Shown here: positions 22,375 through 32,303 of the stretch, in pieces
How positions within the stretch are numbered: position 1 is the first letter of the stretch
Layout of the letters: each line of letters opens with the position of its first letter
Assembly: GCA_933207985.1 (NCBI GenBank)
Contig: OW240916.1
Span: 312,293,721 to 312,357,720 of the forward strand
Length of the DNA: 64,000 bases
Direction: 5' to 3'
From: Pelobates cultripes
Lineage: Eukaryota; Chordata; Amphibia; Anura; Pelobatidae
The notes under the pieces: model-generated
What the model was told of the DNA's origin: nothing
Seen by the model: only the letters and a program-made list of their open reading frames with translations
The model's database searches: none
Made by a program: the position numbers and the translations under genes

Positions 22375-23029
22375 AAAGGAATATTATAGGCACCAAAACA
22401 ACTTTGATTAAGCAGTTTTGGTGTATAGATTGTGCCCCTGCAGTCTCACTGCCCAATTCTCTGCCATTTACGATTTAAATAATTTTGTTTATACAGCCCT
22501 TGTCAAACATTCCTGCATGTAACCTGCACATTTGTTTTGGTGAGTATCATCTTTCCCTTCAGCATTTTTGCAGTAAATACTGTCTTATCAGAGAAACTGC
22601 AGTGTTTATATTACAGCCTAGGGATACCTCCACTGTCCACTCCTCAGATGGCTGCTAGAGGTGCTTCCTGGGGCAGTGCTGCACAGTGTGACTGACATTC
22701 AGTGTTTCCACCCTCTGCATTTAGACACTGAAGTTTCCTCATAGAGATGCATTGACTCAATGCATCTCAATGAGGAGATGCTGATTGGCCAGGGCTGAGT
22801 TTGGCTTGTGCTGGCTCGGCCCCTGATCTGGCTCCTTGACAGTGTCAGTCAATCCTATGACAAAGCATTGCGATTGGTTCAGAGAATCATTTCTGATTAG
22901 GGGCAGAGCCAGCAGCTGCAGGCTTGAATATAAGTAAGATTTTACTACATTTAGGGGGGGGCTAGATGATGGTTTTAACACTATAGGGTCAGGAATACAT
23001 GTTTGTATTTCTGGTCCTATAGTGTTCCT
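22374..23029. mobile_element. TTAA-type MITE, composite
   Basis: The left end aaggaatattataggcaccaa and right end 'ggtcctatagtgttcct' then TTAA (23030-23033) correspond to the 'cactatag' MITE family. The left third matches the MITE at 24334 (agcagttttggtgtatag, ctgcagtctcactgcccaat). The right part differs and has 'gctgattggccagggctgag' and a hairpin 'cactatagggtcagg...ggtcctatagtg'. Probably one element inside another. Confidence 0.6.
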
Positions 23030-23033
23030 TTAA

Positions 23034-24234
23034 AGTGTTAAAACCTATCTCGACACAGAAGCTCTTCAGACATCTTGCGATAAAAACAACACTAAAGATG
23101 GAAACTAAACCAGGAATATTAGAAAAAATATTTGTGCCATTTAGACACTGAAAGAGCAAACTAGATGAGTCCATTTTATTTTTGTTTGCCACCAAAATAT
23201 CTGTATCCATAGAAATGTCTAAAGAAATCTGCTGGGCACAGTTATATGTCAGTTGGGTGAAGCATAATGTGGACAACCAGCAACCAGCCAAAAGGATGAG
23301 TTTGGGATTTAGATAGATGTTGTAGCTTTTATTTATTTTCTCCTGTATATCTTAAAGAAACAGTACTTTAAACATGGGTTTTTTTTTTTCACCAGTTGCG
23401 AACTTGCAACATTTGGGCCAGTATAGCTAAGTAGAAGAATTTTACGAACTCAGTCGTTTTTTTTTTTTTTACCTAAAATGTGAAGCTTCCTTAATAGCTT
23501 TGCACAACACCCAAGTTAGTGAGTAACCTCAATTATTTCATGGAACTAAATTATTCCAATTATTAAAATGTTCTAATCAAAGTACAATAATATTATTAAA
23601 CATGTGAATGAGGTGTTGCAATTTAATAAATTAAATAAATTAAATGTTTTAGCAAAGGTGACCTTTACATACCAAAATGTACATGGATAATCTCTCCTAT
23701 TAAATAATTAAACTTCATGTAAAAAAAACAAAACGCAAAAGCGTTCATTTCGCAGGAAAACACATTAATGACAAACGATAGGAGCACATGGTATACTAAG
23801 TAATATAACATGCAGCCAATGTAAAGCAACACATTGCCAGCTTCCAGCTCTTGGCCTAGATTAGAGAACTACCTTCTGTGGAAAAATCTTTCCGAAGAAA
23901 TCATCATCTTGGGTTTTAACTTTTGTGGATCTTAAATTACTCTACAATTTGCTCCATAGGAATAATGGACACCGTAGGGGTAAATACTGTAAATTATAAA
24001 AATATGGTATGACTGGTTTCTCTCGCAGAAATAGATATATTTCATGGAAAATTTCTGCATGAAGTTAAACTTCCATGTTTATTAGAGCAACCTAGTCTAG
24101 ACATGATTAAGCACTTATTTCAATTAATTATCCAATGCAAAATACATGATATCTCATTATTTGTAGACATGGCGCCTAAGAAAGCTAATAACGTGTCAGT
24201 CTTGAGATACTGAAATTGTATTCCACAAGAAAAA
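23034..24234. other. AT-rich DNA without a recognised gene
   Basis: T runs at 23382-23391 and 23457-23470. No domain in the short frames. Confidence 0.55.
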
Positions 24235-24238
24235 TTAA

Positions 24239-25227
24239 AGGGGAACTGTCACTTCCCAGAATTTGGAATATTATGTTTATTTGTTCATGTATTTAACAAA
24301 CATCTGTTTGTGAAAAGTGAAGAATAAAAATAAAGGGGCACTATAGTCGCTAAAACAACTTTAGCTTAATAAAGCAGTTTTGGTGTATAGATCATGCCCC
24401 ACAAGTCTCACTGCTCAATTCTTTGTCATTCTTTCTCATTTATGTGTTAAATCACTTTGTTCATCCAGCTCTAGTTACACCTCCCTGCATGTGACTTACA
24501 CAGCATTCCTAAACACTTCCTGTAAAGAGTCATCTAATGTTTACACTTCCTTTATAGCAAATCCTGTTTAAATTAGAATGTCTTATCTCCTGCTCTGTTA
24601 CTAGCTTGCTAGACCCTACATGAGCCCCCGTATGTGATTAAAGTTCAATTTACAAAGCCAGAGATAAAAACATTTAAAGTAATTTACTATCTGTATGAAA
24701 GTGAAACCATTTTGTTTTCATGCAGGCTGTGTGAGTCTCAGCCAGGGGAGGAGTGGCTAGGACTGCATAAACAGAAGCAAAAGTGATTAAACTCCTAAAT
24801 GGCAGAGAATTGAGCAGTCAGACTTCCGGGGCATGATCTATAAACATAAAAACTGCTTCATTAAGCTACAGTTGTTTTGGTAACTATAGTGTCTCTTTAA
24901 GTATATAAATCCACACCTCTTTATCCTGCAACTAGGAGCCTCCATCTTAGCTGTCAGTCATTGTGACAAGCTCTGTCCTTTGCACCTGGCAGTCAGCAGA
25001 GAGAAGGAATTGAGAAATTAAAAAATGCTTCTATTTCTTCCTCTCCTTTGCAACGTATGTCCTGGCTTTGCTTTGTCTGAACTGGATTATTATGTGATTT
25101 GCTAAATCGTTAAAGTAGATTTAAGAAAATAAAATGGAGCATTGCATGAAAAAGGTTAACACAAGTTATAAGTGATTATCTGTATATTATTCAATGTTGT
25201 AAGTTCCAAAAACGTGGCAGTCCATCT
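24239..25227. mobile_element. TTAA-type MITE, interrupted by a second MITE
   Basis: Flanked by TTAA at 24235-24238 and 25228-25231. Ends aggggaactgtcacttccca and 'aacgtggcagtccatct' are imperfect inverted repeats. The MITE at 24334-24896 sits inside it. TTAA targets are typical of piggyBac and Kolobok elements. Confidence 0.7.
24334..24896. mobile_element. 'cactatag' MITE, 563 bp, nested
   Basis: Long inverted ends: aggggcactatagtcgctaa at the left, 'ttggtaactatagtgtctct' at the right. Flanked by ataa (24330-24333) and TTAA (24897-24900). Internal sequence such as agcagttttggtgtatagat is shared with 22374-22480 and 34068-34310. Confidence 0.75.
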
Positions 25228-25309
25228 TTAAGAGAAAACAGCCTGAATCTAGACAGCAGCACCATCCCCTCTTGTCACAGAGCTCCACAACAATACAATT
25301 GTTTGACTA

Positions 25310-25870
25310 AGTGTGTGTGTGTGTGTGTGACTGTCTTTGTAGCTGTAAGTATGTATGTGACTGTCTGCCTGTACCTGTGTGTATTTGTCATTGTCTGCCT
25401 GCAAGTGTGTGTGTGTGTGTGTGTGACTGTCAGACAATAACAAACACACACAATTGCAGGCAGACAATGACAGAAACACACAGGTACAGGCAGACAGTCC
25501 CATACATATGTACAGCCACAGACACAGTCAGACAGGCAGAGAGTCACACACAGTTGCAGTCACACACATAGTTACAGTCACACACAGTTACAATCACACA
25601 CAGGCAGGCAGCTACACACAGGCAGACAGGCACACAGGCAGTCACACACACACACACACACGCAGACAGTCAGTCAAACACACACACAGTTACACACATA
25701 GTTGCAATCACACACAGTTACAGTCATACACAGGCAGACAGGCACATGAACAGTTACAGTCACACACAGTTATAGTCACACACACACACACACACAATTA
25801 CAGTCACAGTCACACACACACACACACACACAGACAGTTACACACATATACAATCACACAAATAGTTACC
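25310..25870. repeat. GT/CA-rich satellite with a palindromic core
   Basis: The left part (25310-25433) is TGTGTGACTGTC-like, the right part (25434-25870) is its complement type, CACACACAGTTACAGT. Arms 25329-25404 and 25453-25530 pair almost perfectly around a short centre, so the satellite changes strand sense in the middle. Confidence 0.85.
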
Positions 25871-26060
25871 TGTGTGGAGTGGAGGCAGTGAAATTCCTTG
25901 AGTCTGGTGGTTGTTGGGGAAGCAGGGACTCCTTCCTGCTTCAACCTTCCTGGGAAGCTTTTGCTTCTGGGCACATGTAGCTCTGCCCCCGCTGCAATTG
26001 AGACCCCGCCTCTGCCGCTCATTAAGCCACGCCCCAACACTCGACAAGCTCCGGTTTCAT
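25871..26060. repeat. GC-richer flank of the satellite
   Basis: Contains 'cgctcattaagccacgcccc' and a small hairpin actcgac...gtcgagt (26038-26067). Layout resembles the hAT element at 50988, which also follows CA satellites with 'gctacctgtg' and 'cattaag', but I find no matching ends here. Confidence 0.4.
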
Positions 26061-26067
26061 AGTCGAG

Positions 26068-27100
26068 TAGAAATCTGATTATTTAAAACAGCCAACCCAG
26101 TTAGATTTTAAACCTACCAGCTATGTTATTTTTCTTTTTTTTGTGTTTATCTTTGTTTGTGGTGAACGTTTTTGTAAACTATGTTGTGATACTTTAGGTG
26201 TAATTAAGAAAATAAATATAAATTGTCATCTGATGTGATTCTGAGACTTGCACTAAAGAACTTTATTGGAATGATTCAAAATTTGATATAGTATCTACGT
26301 GCTACTTTGTTAGCTGAATGAGTCTTTACTTTTCTAGATTAATCTCACTGCTGAAGACATAGAGTTTTAATACAATAATTTCTGGTTTTCATTAACACAG
26401 GTTTCATTGCAAACCTAAGACTCATTTATCCAGCCTGCACACCATTACCATTTTTTCCTGTAAAATAGTATCATTATTATTATTCATGTACTTGAATTCT
26501 CCAAAAAAAAAAAAGTACTTTAAAATTTGGAAAAGGCCTTAGAAGAGAATTGTGACAGAATGATTGACATCTCAGTATCAAAGGAACTTCAAAATATTAC
26601 ATTAGCACAGACCTGATATGCTGTTGATTATATTACAATTGTGCAGTCTTTATCCTATTAAAAGGAAAACATTTTCAGGATAATTTCATTTTAAATATTG
26701 CCAGCTTCACTTCATTTTTCCTTTAGCCCAAGTCTGATATTGTTCACGTTAGCACTGAACGTCTTTGAAGAATATGCTGCCTCTCCGTAGACACTATAAT
26801 TACAACAATTCCTTCCAAATACCAAACGTAAGGCACTAGAAAATGATACACTTACAAGATTCAGAAAAGGAATATGGTCTGTTAATTATAGCATTTAGCC
26901 TTCATTCTAGAATGCACATATGTATAAATATAGAGCAAATAGTGTGGACCTTTGGGTTTTGCATCATTGACCAAACTAAAGAAATGCACTCAGATAGTAC
27001 TCACCTAACCTATCAGATAGCTTTATAGAGCATTCATGTTTTGACACGTGTCAGTGTGTGTGTCTTGTTATGTGTTACAAGGCTAAAGTTGATGGTGATC
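26068..27100. other. AT-rich DNA without a recognised gene
   Basis: No domain or transposon end seen. Confidence 0.55.
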
Positions 27101-27290
27101 GCTTACACAGATACATAGCTCTAAAGAGACATGCGTCCATCAAGTTCAGCCTTTTTTTACATGTCTTAACATGTCAACTAAAAAGGTGCAAAAATGAACT
27201 TAACATTTCTGGTAATCATTGAACTGATTGATTTCTAAATTCCGATTTGTTCTTAAATTAACCAAATCATCCAAATCAGAATCCTTTTTA
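27100..27290 (-). repeat. LINE (L2/CR1-type) 3' tail fragment
   Basis: On the minus strand: 'ggctgaacttgatggacgca' then tgtctctttagagc, a typical 3' tail of frog L2/CR1-type LINEs. Another such tail lies at 47870-48010. Confidence 0.55.
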
Positions 27291-27985
27291 GGGTGTGGAT
27301 TAAAAGGCTTTTAATGAGGACGATACGGTTCGTTGATGAACAAACTGAATTTTCAAAATCCAATAGTTCGACAATTACTAGGAATTTTTGCACATCCAAT
27401 GACAACCACTACAAAAGTCATAGTAACAAAATCTGCCCATACTCAGTGATTGCTCTGATGATTCTCTACCATGACATTATCTGACAACTGGTTAATTAAG
27501 TCTTTTTCAGCCTATTCCATCTTATTGTATTATTACACCTTATATTATCATTACACTACTATTGTAGCATTGCATCTCAATGTATTGTCATATAAATTCA
27601 GCTTTTTCTGCCATTACAAAAGATTATTATTATTATTACAGTCTTATTGGAACGTATAGTATTATAGCATATTCTGTTATTAATCTTTTCATATTGTACG
27701 CATCTTTTTTGTATCCAGGGGCCTGGATGCACTTCCTACCTTCCTCCTTTCACTCCCTGTTTGGTTAGAACTGTGCAAGATTCCATGGTACCTAAAAACA
27801 ACACCCTAAGGAGTAAACCTTACTGTAAAGTTATTCATTAAAGTGATTCATAGTGATTTCAACATTAATTTCCCTCTTTGGGCCTATTTTGTAAAAATGG
27901 AAACCTACCCAAAATACCGATTCCACTATCGTGACCTAAGATTGAAAATTCACTTTGAATCCACTCTGAATGCCCAACAATTAGC
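27291..27985. other. AT-rich DNA; MITE remnant at 27826-27985
   Basis: The last part (agttattcattaaagtgatt ... aaaattcactttgaatc) shares sequence with the MITE at 17341. No gene seen. Confidence 0.5.
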
Positions 27986-27999
27986 ACATTCAAGAATAA

Positions 28000-28415
28000 T
28001 ATTGTATGGTTTTTTTTTTGTATTGATTCTTTTTATTGCGGTATTACTTGATTTTGGTCCCTGAGGAAGTTCCCAACCATAGGAACGAAACGTGTAGGAC
28101 CTATCCTCTATTTATCTTTGGTGGCTAATATATATGGCCTCTTTTTTACAATAAATGTATACATTTATTTTACCTACACCTACCGGAGTCTCATTCCATA
28201 CTTTGGTCCGCTTGGATTTCCAGTGGAGGGTGGAGACGTTTAGCCGCCCAAGTTTATCGGGGCAGGCACCTTTTGGGCTCACTACTTATCTTGATCTCGT
28301 GAGTGCATTATAATCTCAGTGCATTAGCATTTGTTTTACTGTATTACACTATGTGTATTTTTTTGTTCCTGTTTTAGATTGCATACAGCCGTATCTCATT
28401 TTCTTCTGTATTGAT
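28000..28415 (+). mobile_element. Short retroelement insertion, probably a PLE terminal repeat
   Basis: A 416-bp segment between perfect 14-bp direct repeats acattcaagaataa (27986-27999 and 28416-28429). No coding region. It carries 'cctgaggaag...gaacgaaacg', a hammerhead-like box arrangement also present in the PLE repeat at 6682. The long target duplication fits PLE insertion better than LTR or DNA transposons. Confidence 0.7.
28056..28101 (+). ncRNA. Hammerhead-ribozyme-like motif
   Basis: Stem I ggtcc (28056-28060) pairs perfectly with ggacc (28097-28101). The box CTGAGGA (28061-28067) fits CUGANGA. Stem II gttcc (28069-28073) pairs with ggaac (28082-28086) over an 8-base loop. GAAA (28087-28090) follows, then ACGTGT (28090-28095) can self-pair as stem III in a dimer, and A28096 would be the cleavage-site base. 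One extra A (28068) lies between the CUGANGA box and stem II relative to the classical core. Short stem III and dimer use are known for hammerheads in Penelope-like elements. Activity is not shown. Confidence 0.55.
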
Positions 28416-28429
28416 ACATTCAAGAATAA

Positions 28430-29590
28430 CTCTTTGTTTGTATGGCATAAACTCCCACCAATCGATGAGAGCTTGCAAACAGTGGCGTATAGGAGGACTT
28501 AGTCGTACTGAATGACTGCAACCCATTTGGGAGGACTCGGAGAGGCTGTTAAGATTTGGCAAAGCTGAATTTTCCAATACACCACTGCTTACAGCCCCCA
28601 TTTGCATGATGCTAGCAAGCAATGTGTGATCAAGTCATACAAACAGTTGGATTTAGAACGAGGAGGATATTATGACGTCTTTAGTTGACAGGGTGGGCTT
28701 TGAATGCTGGGAACGCTTTAGATTTTGACATACATTATCAGCCTCATCAGTTTAAAAAAAAAAAAAAAAAAAAGGTTATGTGTTCCCATTAATACATTTT
28801 AATGTCGGCAATAGAACAACTCACTTTACTAATATTCTTCAAAGTCATAAAGCAAATTAATATTGTGCTTATGTAACTTTTAAAATAAATTACATAACCA
28901 CTAATATGACATAGCCGAGACAAAAGAAACTGGCAGAGTCTGGAAAAAAAAAATATGTGCCCATAAAGAGAATTCAGAACTAATATCTTATAATGAACAA
29001 AGATTAATAATATCCAGCAGACAGTCTTTGAGTATTCAATTTGAATCACAGCACTTGGCTTCACGTAAATGAAATAAGAAAAAAAAAAGAAAAAATACAT
29101 AATTGTTTTATACTTCTAAAACCCTGAATCATTAGGATACCGACAAAGCATTTGGAGAAAAGTAATGTCAAATACACAAATCACAGATTATCCATTCTAA
29201 CCCACTACTTAATTTGACAGTATTATGTTTTTTTAAAGATGATTGGCACCTGTTTGTTTCCGTGGAAACGTAAGGATGTTTCTTTGTTTGAAATTTCTTG
29301 CAAAAAGTACCTGCTTAAAGAAAAACTATATTATTATTATTTTGATAGAAAAGTGTAGAGTTTGTTCTTTTTCTTTCCTTTAAAAACCGTGGTGGGCTCC
29401 GGTGACTTCGCAGCTATATCTGCACCATATTTCACCAGGTATAGAGCTTCCTCTAGTTCACTGCAAAATATTCTGTTGAGATCAGGGTAAATATCGAGAG
29501 TTACGCCTTATTACTAGATTAAGTGTTGTAGGAGAATAGGTACATGGAATCCCAGGAAACACATTCCTCTCATCAGGGTTAGCAGTGATA
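28430..29590. other. AT-rich DNA; candidate exon inside
   Basis: Poly-A run at 28757-28774, another A-rich run at 29081-29098. A GC-richer block 29340-29507 is treated separately. Otherwise nothing recognised. Confidence 0.5.
29340..29507 (-). other. Possible orphan coding segment (56 codons)
   Basis: On the minus strand an open frame from 29507 to the TAA at 29337-29339 reads DIYPDLNRIFCSELEEALYL then VKYGADIAAKSPEPTTVFKG. The composition looks protein-like and the block is GC-richer than its surroundings. There is no ATG, and an in-frame stop lies just upstream, so it would have to be a spliced exon or a transposon fragment. Possible acceptors are ...tttgcag (upstream of tgaactag) and ...ataag. 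I recognise no family. A frame this long occurs by chance in a few per cent of cases. Confidence 0.25.
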
Positions 29591-30386
29591 TACACTGATC
29601 AGCCACAACATTAAAACCATAGGCAGGTGAAGTGAATAACAGATTATATCGTTACAATGGCACCTGCCAAGGGGTGGGAAATATTAGGCAGCAAGTGAAC
29701 AGTCACTTGAATTGAATTCCATGTGTTGGAAGCAAGAAAAATGTGCAAGAAAAAAGATCTGAGTGCTTTTGAAAAAGGCCAAATAGTGATGGCTAAACAA
29801 CTGGGTCAGAGCATCTCCAAAACAGAAAGTATTATGGGTGTTCCCGCTATGCAGTGGTTAGTACCTACCAAGAGTCGTGCATGGAAGGACAACAGGTCAA
29901 CCAGCATCAGGGTCATAGGCAACCAAGATTTATTGAAACACATGTAGAGCGAAGGCTAGCCCATCTGGTCACACAAAAGACCTGCTGTAACTCAAATTGC
30001 TTAAAAGGCTGCTGGTCATGATAGAAAGGTGCCAAAACACACAGTGCATCACAGTTTGCTGCATAGGGGTGCCCTTGATGACACCTGTAAACCACTGAAA
30101 GTACCATCAATGTGGATGTGAGCATCAGAAGTGGACCATGGAGCAATGAACGAAGGTTGCCTGGTCTGATGAATCACATTTACTTTTAGATCTGGTGGAT
30201 GGCTGGGTGTGTGTGTCAGTTACCTGGGAAGAGATGGCAGCAGGATGCATTATGGGAAGAAGGTAGGCTGGCGTAGGCAGTGTTATGCTCTGGGCAATGT
30301 TCTGCTGGCAAATCTTGGATCCTGGCATTCATGTGTACGCTACTTTGACATATGCTACCTGCGTAGAGATTGTTGTAGACCACGTA

Positions 30387-31948
30387 CAGGGAGTGCAGAA
30401 TTATTAGGCAAATGAGTATTTTGACCACATCATCCTCTTTATGCATGTTGTCTTACTCCAAGCTGTATAGGCTCGAAAGCCTACTACCAATTAAGCATAT
30501 TAGGTGATGTGCATCTCTGTAATGAGAAGGGGTGTGGTCTAATGACATCAATACCCTATATCAGGTGTGCATAATTATTAGGCAACTTCCTTTCCTTTGG
30601 CAAAATGGGTCAAAAGAAGGACTTGACAGGCTCAGAAAAGTCAAAAATAGTGAGATATCTTGCAGAGGGATGCAGCACTCTTAAAATTGCAAAGCTTCTG
30701 AAGCGTGATCATCGAACAATCAAGCGTTTCATTCAAAATAGTCAACAGGGTCGCAAGAAGCGTGTGGAAAAACCAAGGCGCAAAATAACTGCCCATGAAC
30801 TGAGAAAAGTCAAGCGTGCAGCTGCCACGATGCCACTTGCCACCAGTTTGGCCATATTTCAGAGCTGCAACATCACTGAGTGCCCAAAAGCACAAGGTGT
30901 GCAATACTCAGAGACATGGCCAAGGTAAGAAAGGCTGAAAGACGACCACCACTGAACAAGACACACAAGCTGAAACGTCAAGACTGGGCCAAGAAATATC
31001 TCAAGACTGATTTTTCTAAGGTTTTATGGACTGATGAAATGAGAGTGAATCTTGATGGGCCAGATGGATGGGCCTGTGGCTGGATTGGTAAAGGGCAGAG
31101 AGCTCCAGTCTGACTCAGACGCCAGCAAGGTGGAGGTGGAGTACTGGTTTGGGCTGGTATCATCAAAGATGAGCTTGTGGGGCCTTTTCGGGTTGAGGAT
31201 GGAGTCAAGCTCAACTCCCAGTCCTACTGCCAGTTCCTGGAAGACACCTTCTTCAAGCAGTGGTACAGGAAGAAGTCTGCATCCTTCAAGAAAAACATGA
31301 TTTTCATGCAGGACAATGCTCCATCACACGCGTCCAAGTACTCCACAGCGTGGCTGGCAAGAAAGGGTATAAAAGAAGAAAATCTAATGACATGGCCTCC
31401 TTGTTCACCTGATCTGAACCCCATTGAGAACCTGTGGTCCATCATCAAATGTGAGATTTACAAGGAGGGAAAACAGTACACCTCTCTGAACAGTGTCTGG
31501 GAGGCTGTGGTTGCTGCTGCACGCAATGTTGATGGTGAACAGATCAAAACACTGACAGAATCCATGGATGGCAGGCTTTTGAGTGTCCTTGCAAAGAAAG
31601 GTGGCTATATTGGTCACTGATTTGTTTTTGTTTTGTTTTTGAATGTCAGAAATGTATATTTGTGAATGTTGAGATGTTATATTGGTTTCACTGGTAATAA
31701 TAAATAATTGAAATGGGTATATATTTGTTTTTTGTTAAGTTGCCTAATAATTATGCACAGTAATAGTCACCTGCACACACAGATATCCCCCTAACATAGC
31801 TAAAACTAAAAACAAACTAAAAACTACTTCCAAAAATATTCAGCTTTGATATTAATGAGTTTTTTGGGTTCATTGAGAACATGGTTGTTGTTCAATAATA
31901 AAATTAATCCTCAAAAATACAACTTGCCTAATAATTCTGCACTCCCTG
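30387..31948 (+). mobile_element. Tc1-like transposon, 1562 bp, nearly intact
   Basis: Perfect 25-bp terminal inverted repeats starting cagggagtgcagaattatta, flanked by TA at 30385-30386 and 31949-31950. Inner copies gtgcataattattaggcaac (30567-30586) and gttgcctaataattatgcac (31739-31758) give the IR/DR arrangement, with two transposase sites per end, known from Sleeping Beauty-type elements. Confidence 0.95.
30605..31620 (+). pseudogene. Tc1-like (DD34E) transposase with one frameshift and one stop
   Basis: Starts MGQKKDLTGSEKSKIVRYLA, helix-turn-helix DNA binding with RDHRTIKRFIQN and a GRPR-like basic stretch (GRKKRVEKPRRKITA). A single-base loss near 30878 shifts frame at CNITE/VPKSTRCAILRDMA. 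The second frame continues WAKKYLKTDFSKVLWTDEMR with Asp-1 and GPDGWACGWIGKGQRAPV, then an in-frame TGA (31111-31113, probably from CGA) and LRRQQGGGGVLVWAGIIKDE. IFMQDNAPSHASKYSTAWLA holds Asp-2 and SPDLNPIENLWSIIKCEIYK the Glu. It ends KKGGYIGH at 31617. About 338 residues, the usual length. All three catalytic residues are intact. AATAAATAATTG follows at 31699. Confidence 0.9.
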
Positions 31949-32303
31949 TATATACTTTCATGGCAATGTTGTTCCCTGATGGCAGTGGACTCATTCAGCT
32001 GGGTAATACACCAAACCACACTGCAAAAATTGTTCAAGAATGGTTTGAGGAAGATGACAAAGAGTTCAAGGTGTTGCCTTGATCTCAATCCAATTGAGCA
32101 TCTGTGGGATGCAGTGGAACAACAAATCGATCCATGGAGGCCCCACCTTGAAGCTTGCAGAACTTAAAAATGATCTGCTGCTAATATCTTGTTTGGAAGA
32201 CTTGTGGAGTCCATGCCTTGATGCATAAGAGCTCTTTTGGCAGCACAAAGGGGACTTACATGATATTAGGCAGGTGGTTTTAGTGTTGTAGCTGATCGGT
32301 GTA

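Larger units (their letters stand above)
29738..32240 (+). pseudogene. Tc1-like transposase remnant, second catalytic Asp lost
   Basis: Begins [20 protein letters not shown], the N-terminal DNA-binding start of this subfamily. The first catalytic box reads AWSDESHL near 30158-30180. After the nested insertion the second box, normally DNAPCH, reads GNTPNH (about 32004-32020), so the Asp is replaced. It continues with TAKIVQEWFEE, and LNPIEHLW at 32085-32108 keeps the Glu. Multiple frameshifts. Loss of a catalytic residue plus the insertion make it inactive. Confidence 0.8.
29593..32301 (+). mobile_element. Old Tc1-like transposon containing a younger one
   Basis: Left end cactgatcagccacaacatt, right end 'aatgttgtagct'-like 'tagtgttgtagctgatcggtg', with TA at 29591-29592 and 32302-32303. 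Without the nested element (30387-31948 plus one TA) it is about 1.15 kb. Same family as 12890-16051. Confidence 0.85.

Noticed and set aside
25300..25870. CRISPR-like or other regularly spaced array
   Set aside because: Units are simple GT/CA repeats of irregular length without unique spacers; this is a eukaryotic microsatellite.
25249..25891. Frames of 84-145 codons with HTHTHT or VCVCV repeats
   Set aside because: GT/CA satellite artefacts.
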